Shown one piece after another: positions 14,879-17,564 of a DNA stretch of 17,564 nt. Source of the DNA: an uncultured Clostridia bacterium (GTDB taxonomy: Bacteria > Bacillota > Clostridia > Oscillospirales > Oscillospiraceae). The position numbers and the translations under genes are program-made. Under the pieces are notes generated by a model. It had not been told where the DNA came from and did not search any database. It saw only the letters and a program-made list of their open reading frames with translations. The stretch lies in NCBI GenBank assembly GCA_946619065.1, contig CAMOLY010000006.1:1-17564 (forward strand), in the 5' to 3' direction. Position 1 is the first letter of the stretch. Each line of letters starts with the position of its first letter.

Positions 14879-15449
14879 GGAACTGCAGCGCGTCTGCGAG
14901 GCAATTCTCTTTGCGGCCGGAGATCCGGTCGAGACCGCGCGGCTGAGCCAGGCCGCCGCCTGCGACCCGGACGAGGTCCGGACGGCGATGCGCGCCCTGG
15001 CGGACCGCTATGCCTTTGAGCGGCGGGGGATCCGCATCGTGCATCTGGAGGACAGCTGGCAGATGTGCTCTGCCAATGACCTGGCCGCCTACGTCGCCAA
15101 GGCCCTCGAGACCCGCAAGCCGCCCAGGCTCTCCGCCTCCCAGCTGGAGACGCTGACGGTCATCGCCTACTACCAGCCGGCCACGAAGGCGCTGGTGGAG
15201 CAAATCCGCGGGGTGGACAGCTCCTATTCCGTCTCCGCCCTGCTCCAGAAAAAGCTGATTGAAGAAAGCGGCAGACTGAACGTCCCCGGCCGCCCCATCG
15301 TCTACCGGACCACGCCGGACTTCCTGCGGACCTTCGGCCTGGAGTCTCTGGCGGATCTGCCCGAGATCACGCTGGCAAACTTCGACCGGGAGGCCCTCGC
15401 GGCGGAGGCGGAGCAGACGGCCGCCCGGCCGGAAGGGGGAGCGCCATGA
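14868..15449 (+). CDS. scpB: Segregation and condensation protein B (ScpB)
   Basis: ScpB dimers bind the linker of ScpA in the SMC-ScpAB condensin. The 193-residue protein has the two winged-helix domains of the family. The first starts at LQRVCEAILFAAGDPV (residues 5-20). The second includes RLSASQLETLTVIAYYQPATKALVEQIRGVDSS (about 87-119) and ends at RPIVYRTTPDFLRTFGLESLADLP. ITVIAYxQP and the GRP...Y.T...FL motif are typical of ScpB. The ATG at 14868 is preceded by AAAGGAAG inside scpA, supporting translational coupling. Its TGA overlaps the ATG of the DUF2953 gene by four bases. Confidence 0.95.
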   Translation: MEPEELQRVCEAILFAAGDPVETARLSQAAACDPDEVRTAMRALADRYAFERRGIRIVHLEDSWQMCSANDLAAYVAKALETRKPPRLSASQLETLTVIAYYQPATKALVEQIRGVDSSYSVSALLQKKLIEESGRLNVPGRPIVYRTTPDFLRTFGLESLADLPEITLANFDREALAAEAEQTAARPEGGAP

Positions 15450-16249
15450 AAATCCTTCGGAAGATCGGGAAAATTCTCCTGCTGATCCTGGTGGGGCTGC
15501 TTGCGCTGCCGATCCTGCTGCTGGCAGCCGTGATCCTGCTGCTGCTCTCGCCGCTGCCGGTCGGCGCCCGCTTCCGCTACAACGGGGAGGTGCAGCTTCG
15601 GCTGATGATCGCCTGCTTCCACAAGACGATCCTGCCGAAGAAGCCGAAGACCCGCAAGCAGCTGGAGAAGGAAAAAGTTAAAAAAGCGAAAAAGGCCGAG
15701 AAAAAGGCCGCGAAGAAGGCCGAGAAAAAGAAAAAGAAGCAGGCGCAGAGCCTGATCTCCAAGCCCCCGGAGCCGCCGAAACCGAAGCAGCCGCTCCGCG
15801 ACCGGATCGAGGGCCTTCTGCCCTGGGCGAAGCTGGGCGTCCGGTTCGTCAGGGAATTCTTCGGCCGTAGGCTCTGCATCAAAAAGCTGAACATCCGGGC
15901 AGCTCTGGCCGGCGGCGATCCTGCGAAGCTGGCGCTGACCAACGCAAAGGCCTGGCAGGCCATCGGTCTTGTGATCCCGGCCCTCGAGCAGGGCTTCCGG
16001 ATCAAAGAAAAGCGGATTTCGGTCTACCCGGACTTCGCCGCGGACAAGACCGAAGTGGAGGCGGACGCCTGGATCCGTCTGCGGATCGGCGGCGTCCTGC
16101 TGACGCTCCTGCGCTGCGGCTTCAAGGCCCTGGGCATCCTGATCCGCGGCAAACTCAGCGGAAAGAAAAAGGAACCGGAACAGAGTCCGGAGGAACAAGA
16201 GAACCCGCAGCTTCCCGCGGCGGAGGATTCCGGGCGGGAGATCGCATAA
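15446..16249 (+). CDS. DUF2953 (YtfI-like) membrane-anchored protein
   Basis: The protein has 267 residues with one strong N-terminal membrane segment (about 8-36). A very lysine-rich stretch follows (about 58-100, roughly half Lys), then a Pro-rich linker and a folded region (about 118-235) with VRFVREFFGRRLCIKKLNI and RISVYPDFAADKTEVEADAWIRLRIGGVL, the phrase seen in DUF2953 proteins. The tail is Glu/Pro-rich. In Bacillus the equivalent ytfI sits directly upstream of ytfJ (gerW), as here, so a sporulation or spore-germination role is plausible but unproven. It begins in a four-base overlap with scpB. The Lys-rich block is low-complexity and may contact nucleic acid or phospholipid heads; that is speculation. 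Confidence 0.8.
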   Translation: MKILRKIGKILLLILVGLLALPILLLAAVILLLLSPLPVGARFRYNGEVQLRLMIACFHKTILPKKPKTRKQLEKEKVKKAKKAEKKAAKKAEKKKKKQAQSLISKPPEPPKPKQPLRDRIEGLLPWAKLGVRFVREFFGRRLCIKKLNIRAALAGGDPAKLALTNAKAWQAIGLVIPALEQGFRIKEKRISVYPDFAADKTEVEADAWIRLRIGGVLLTLLRCGFKALGILIRGKLSGKKKEPEQSPEEQENPQLPAAEDSGREIA

Positions 16250-16279
16250 ACCAGAATTGCTATGAAAGGCGGCTGAACC

Positions 16280-16681
16280 ATGAATATCTATGAAATGCTC
16301 ACCTCTTCTCTGGAAAAGATCCAAAAAATCGTCGATGTGAATTCCGTCATTGGCAAGCCGATCACCGTGGGCGAGGATGTCACGATCATCCCGATCACCA
16401 AGGTTCACATCGGAATGGGCGGCGGCGGCACGGATTTTGCCACGAAGAACGCCCTCGCCTCCAAGAAGGACCCCTTCGGCGGCGGCGTCGGCGCCGGCGT
16501 CAGCGTGGATCCGATCTGCTTCCTGGTGATCCAGGGCAAGAGCGTGCGGATGCTGCCCGTCGCGGAGCCCGCCAGCACCACGGTGGACCGCGTCGTGGAG
16601 CAGGCGCCGGACCTGATGGACAAGGTCGCGGACTTCCTCGACAGCCGCAAGGCAAAAGCCGAAGCCGATCCTGAAAAATAA
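16280..16681 (+). CDS. ytfJ: GerW family sporulation protein YtfJ
   Basis: This 133-residue protein has the full pattern of YtfJ/GerW: an N-terminal helix SSLEKIQKIVDVNSVIGKPI (residues 9-28), GEDVTIIPITKVHIGMGGGGTDF (31-53), a second Gly-rich stretch FGGGVGAGVSVDPICFLVI (66-84), and a C-terminal helix VDRVVEQAPDLMDKVADFL (102-120). In Bacillus the protein is made in the forespore and is required for proper germination with some germinants. The molecular action is not known. AAAGGCGG lies eight bases before the ATG. Next to DUF2953 and a D-Ala-D-Ala carboxypeptidase, it completes a gene order common in Clostridia. Confidence 0.94.
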   Translation: MNIYEMLTSSLEKIQKIVDVNSVIGKPITVGEDVTIIPITKVHIGMGGGGTDFATKNALASKKDPFGGGVGAGVSVDPICFLVIQGKSVRMLPVAEPASTTVDRVVEQAPDLMDKVADFLDSRKAKAEADPEK

Positions 16682-16730
16682 GGAAACATAGTTTTTTCGC
16701 CGCCGGGAATGATAATTCCGGTGATGAAAA

Positions 16731-17531
16731 ATGAAATGTTTGATTCGGCTTGTCGCACTTGCGGCAATCCTGACGCTGCGCGCCCCGTCCGCCCCGGCGA
16801 CCTCCGCCCGCTGCGCCGTTGTGATGGACGCTGCGTCCGGGGAAATCCTCTATGAGTCGCGGGCGGATGAAAAAAACCTGATTGCCTCCACGACCAAGAT
16901 CATGACCGGTTATCTGGCCTGCAGACTGGTCAATCTGGACGCGGAGATCGAGATCCCGCCCGAGGCCGTCGGGGTGGAGGGCTCGTCCCTCTATCTGAAG
17001 GCGGGGGAGCGGCTGACCGGGGACGCCCTGCTGTATGGGATGCTGCTCCATTCCGGCAACGACGCCGCCACCGCTCTGGCAATCGCCGGAGCCGGCAGCG
17101 AGGCCGACTTTGTGGCCTGCATGAACCGGGAGGCGGAGGCCCTCGGTCTGACGAATACCAGCTTTGCCAATCCCCACGGCTTGGATGACGAGAACAATTA
17201 CAGCACGGCCCGGGATCTGGCGGTCCTGACCGCGGCTGCACTGCGGGACGAGATTTTCCGCCGCGTTGTCTCCACCCGGACGAAAACCATCGGCGGACGC
17301 GTCCTGACCAACCATAACAAGCTGCTGTGGACCTGCGAGGGCTGCATCGGCGTGAAGACCGGTTATACCAAGGCCGCGGGCCGGATCCTGGTCAGCGCGG
17401 CGGAGCGGGATGGGCGCACGCTGATCTGCGTGACGATCCACGACCCCAACGACTGGACCGACCACAAGGCCCTCTACGACTGGGCCTTCGCCCGGTACGA
17501 AGCCCGCAGCGCCCCAAAGCCTTCCCCTTGA
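16731..17531 (+). CDS. dacF: D-alanyl-D-alanine carboxypeptidase, S11 family (DacF/PBP5-like)
   Basis: This enzyme removes the last D-Ala from peptidoglycan stem peptides outside the membrane. The three active-site motifs are intact: SxxK at Ser53-Lys56 (STTK), SGN at 108-110 and KTG at 209-211. An N-terminal export signal (about 1-25) is present. At 266 residues it holds only the catalytic domain; the usual C-terminal PBP5 beta domain and amphipathic anchor are absent, so it may be released or held only by an uncleaved signal. The ribosome site before ATG 16731 is weak, and an imperfect hairpin (CCGGGAAT with ATTCCGG) lies just upstream of it. The last codons and stop fall within the palindromic repeat at the window end. 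The symbol follows family resemblance and could be another dac paralog. Confidence 0.9.
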   Translation: MKCLIRLVALAAILTLRAPSAPATSARCAVVMDAASGEILYESRADEKNLIASTTKIMTGYLACRLVNLDAEIEIPPEAVGVEGSSLYLKAGERLTGDALLYGMLLHSGNDAATALAIAGAGSEADFVACMNREAEALGLTNTSFANPHGLDDENNYSTARDLAVLTAAALRDEIFRRVVSTRTKTIGGRVLTNHNKLLWTCEGCIGVKTGYTKAAGRILVSAAERDGRTLICVTIHDPNDWTDHKALYDWAFARYEARSAPKPSP

Positions 17532-17564
17532 GGGGAAGGTGGCATCGGGCGTCTCACGGAAGCC
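17517..17564. repeat. Start of a REP-like palindromic repeat overlapping the dac stop codon
   Basis: CCTTCCCC (17520-17527) pairs perfectly with GGGGAAGG (17532-17539); the loop TTGA includes the TGA stop. The phrase AAAGCCTTCCCC followed by GGGGAAGGTGG resembles a repeat I recall as abundant in Faecalibacterium and related genomes. That identity is memory, not a search. The element probably continues past the window end. Confidence 0.65.

Noticed and set aside
15302..16408. A 368-codon minus-strand open frame opposite scpB, the DUF2953 gene and ytfJ
   Set aside because: The plus-strand genes are recognisable families in tight overlap. This frame spans several of them and gives Gln/Arg/Leu-rich shadow sequence.
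1..17564. CRISPR array, tRNA, rRNA or transposase
   Set aside because: No regularly spaced direct repeats, no cloverleaf-like segment and no DDE or recombinase motif were found. All repeats seen are palindromic or inverted.

Overview
The window is chromosomal DNA from a high-GC, endospore-lineage member of the Clostridia, most like the Oscillospirales/Oscillospiraceae. The evidence is SpoIIID, a GerW/YtfJ sporulation protein beside a YtfI-type DUF2953 protein, ScpA/ScpB, an S11 D,D-carboxypeptidase, strong G/C bias at third codon positions, and short dispersed palindromic repeats of the kind common in gut Oscillospiraceae. I see no rRNA, tRNA, CRISPR array, phage gene or transposase. Sixteen protein genes account for nearly all of the sequence. 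The genus is inference.

Layout. (1) 1-3800: a DUF308 membrane protein (-) diverges from a two-gene unit (+), a DUF2207-like membrane protein and the tRNA thiouridylase MnmA, which overlap by 4 bp. The block is bracketed by inverted copies of a repeat that match over at least 53 bp. The second copy leads into four consecutive hairpins between convergent genes. (2) 3811-9141 (-): an envelope cluster read ddl, DUF1934, GT4-CsaB fusion, then a strong terminator whose T-run overlaps the promoter of a membrane-anchored protein with an acyltransferase (E2/CAT-like) fold. (3) 9142-11185 (+): a two-gene unit with a consensus promoter, encoding a NifU/IscU-like scaffold relative and a GGGtGRT-family protein. 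(4) 11186-13153 (-): spoIIID and a CBS-DRTGG regulated manganese pyrophosphatase, whose own promoter overlaps the spoIIID stop codon. (5) 13322-17531 (+): site-2 protease, scpA, scpB, DUF2953 (ytfI-like), gerW/ytfJ, and a PBP5-type carboxypeptidase whose last codons and stop lie in a palindromic repeat.

How the genes work together. Ddl makes the D-Ala-D-Ala that S11 carboxypeptidases such as the one at 16731 later trim. CsaB-type pyruvylation decorates secondary wall polymer so that SLH-domain proteins can bind. SpoIIID, GerW/YtfJ and possibly the M50 protease relate to sporulation. ScpAB partners SMC in chromosome organisation. The pyrophosphatase and MnmA are housekeeping.

Most of the window is ordinary core genome. 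The least understood parts are the scaffold-like/GGGtGRT pair (canonical IscU ligands not conserved, Cys-rich partner, consensus promoter), the GT4-CsaB fusion, the E2-like membrane protein with Glu in place of the catalytic His, and the inverted repeat family at gene 3' ends. I found no convincing wholly new system; the scaffold/GGGtGRT pair is the best candidate for uncharacterised biology.
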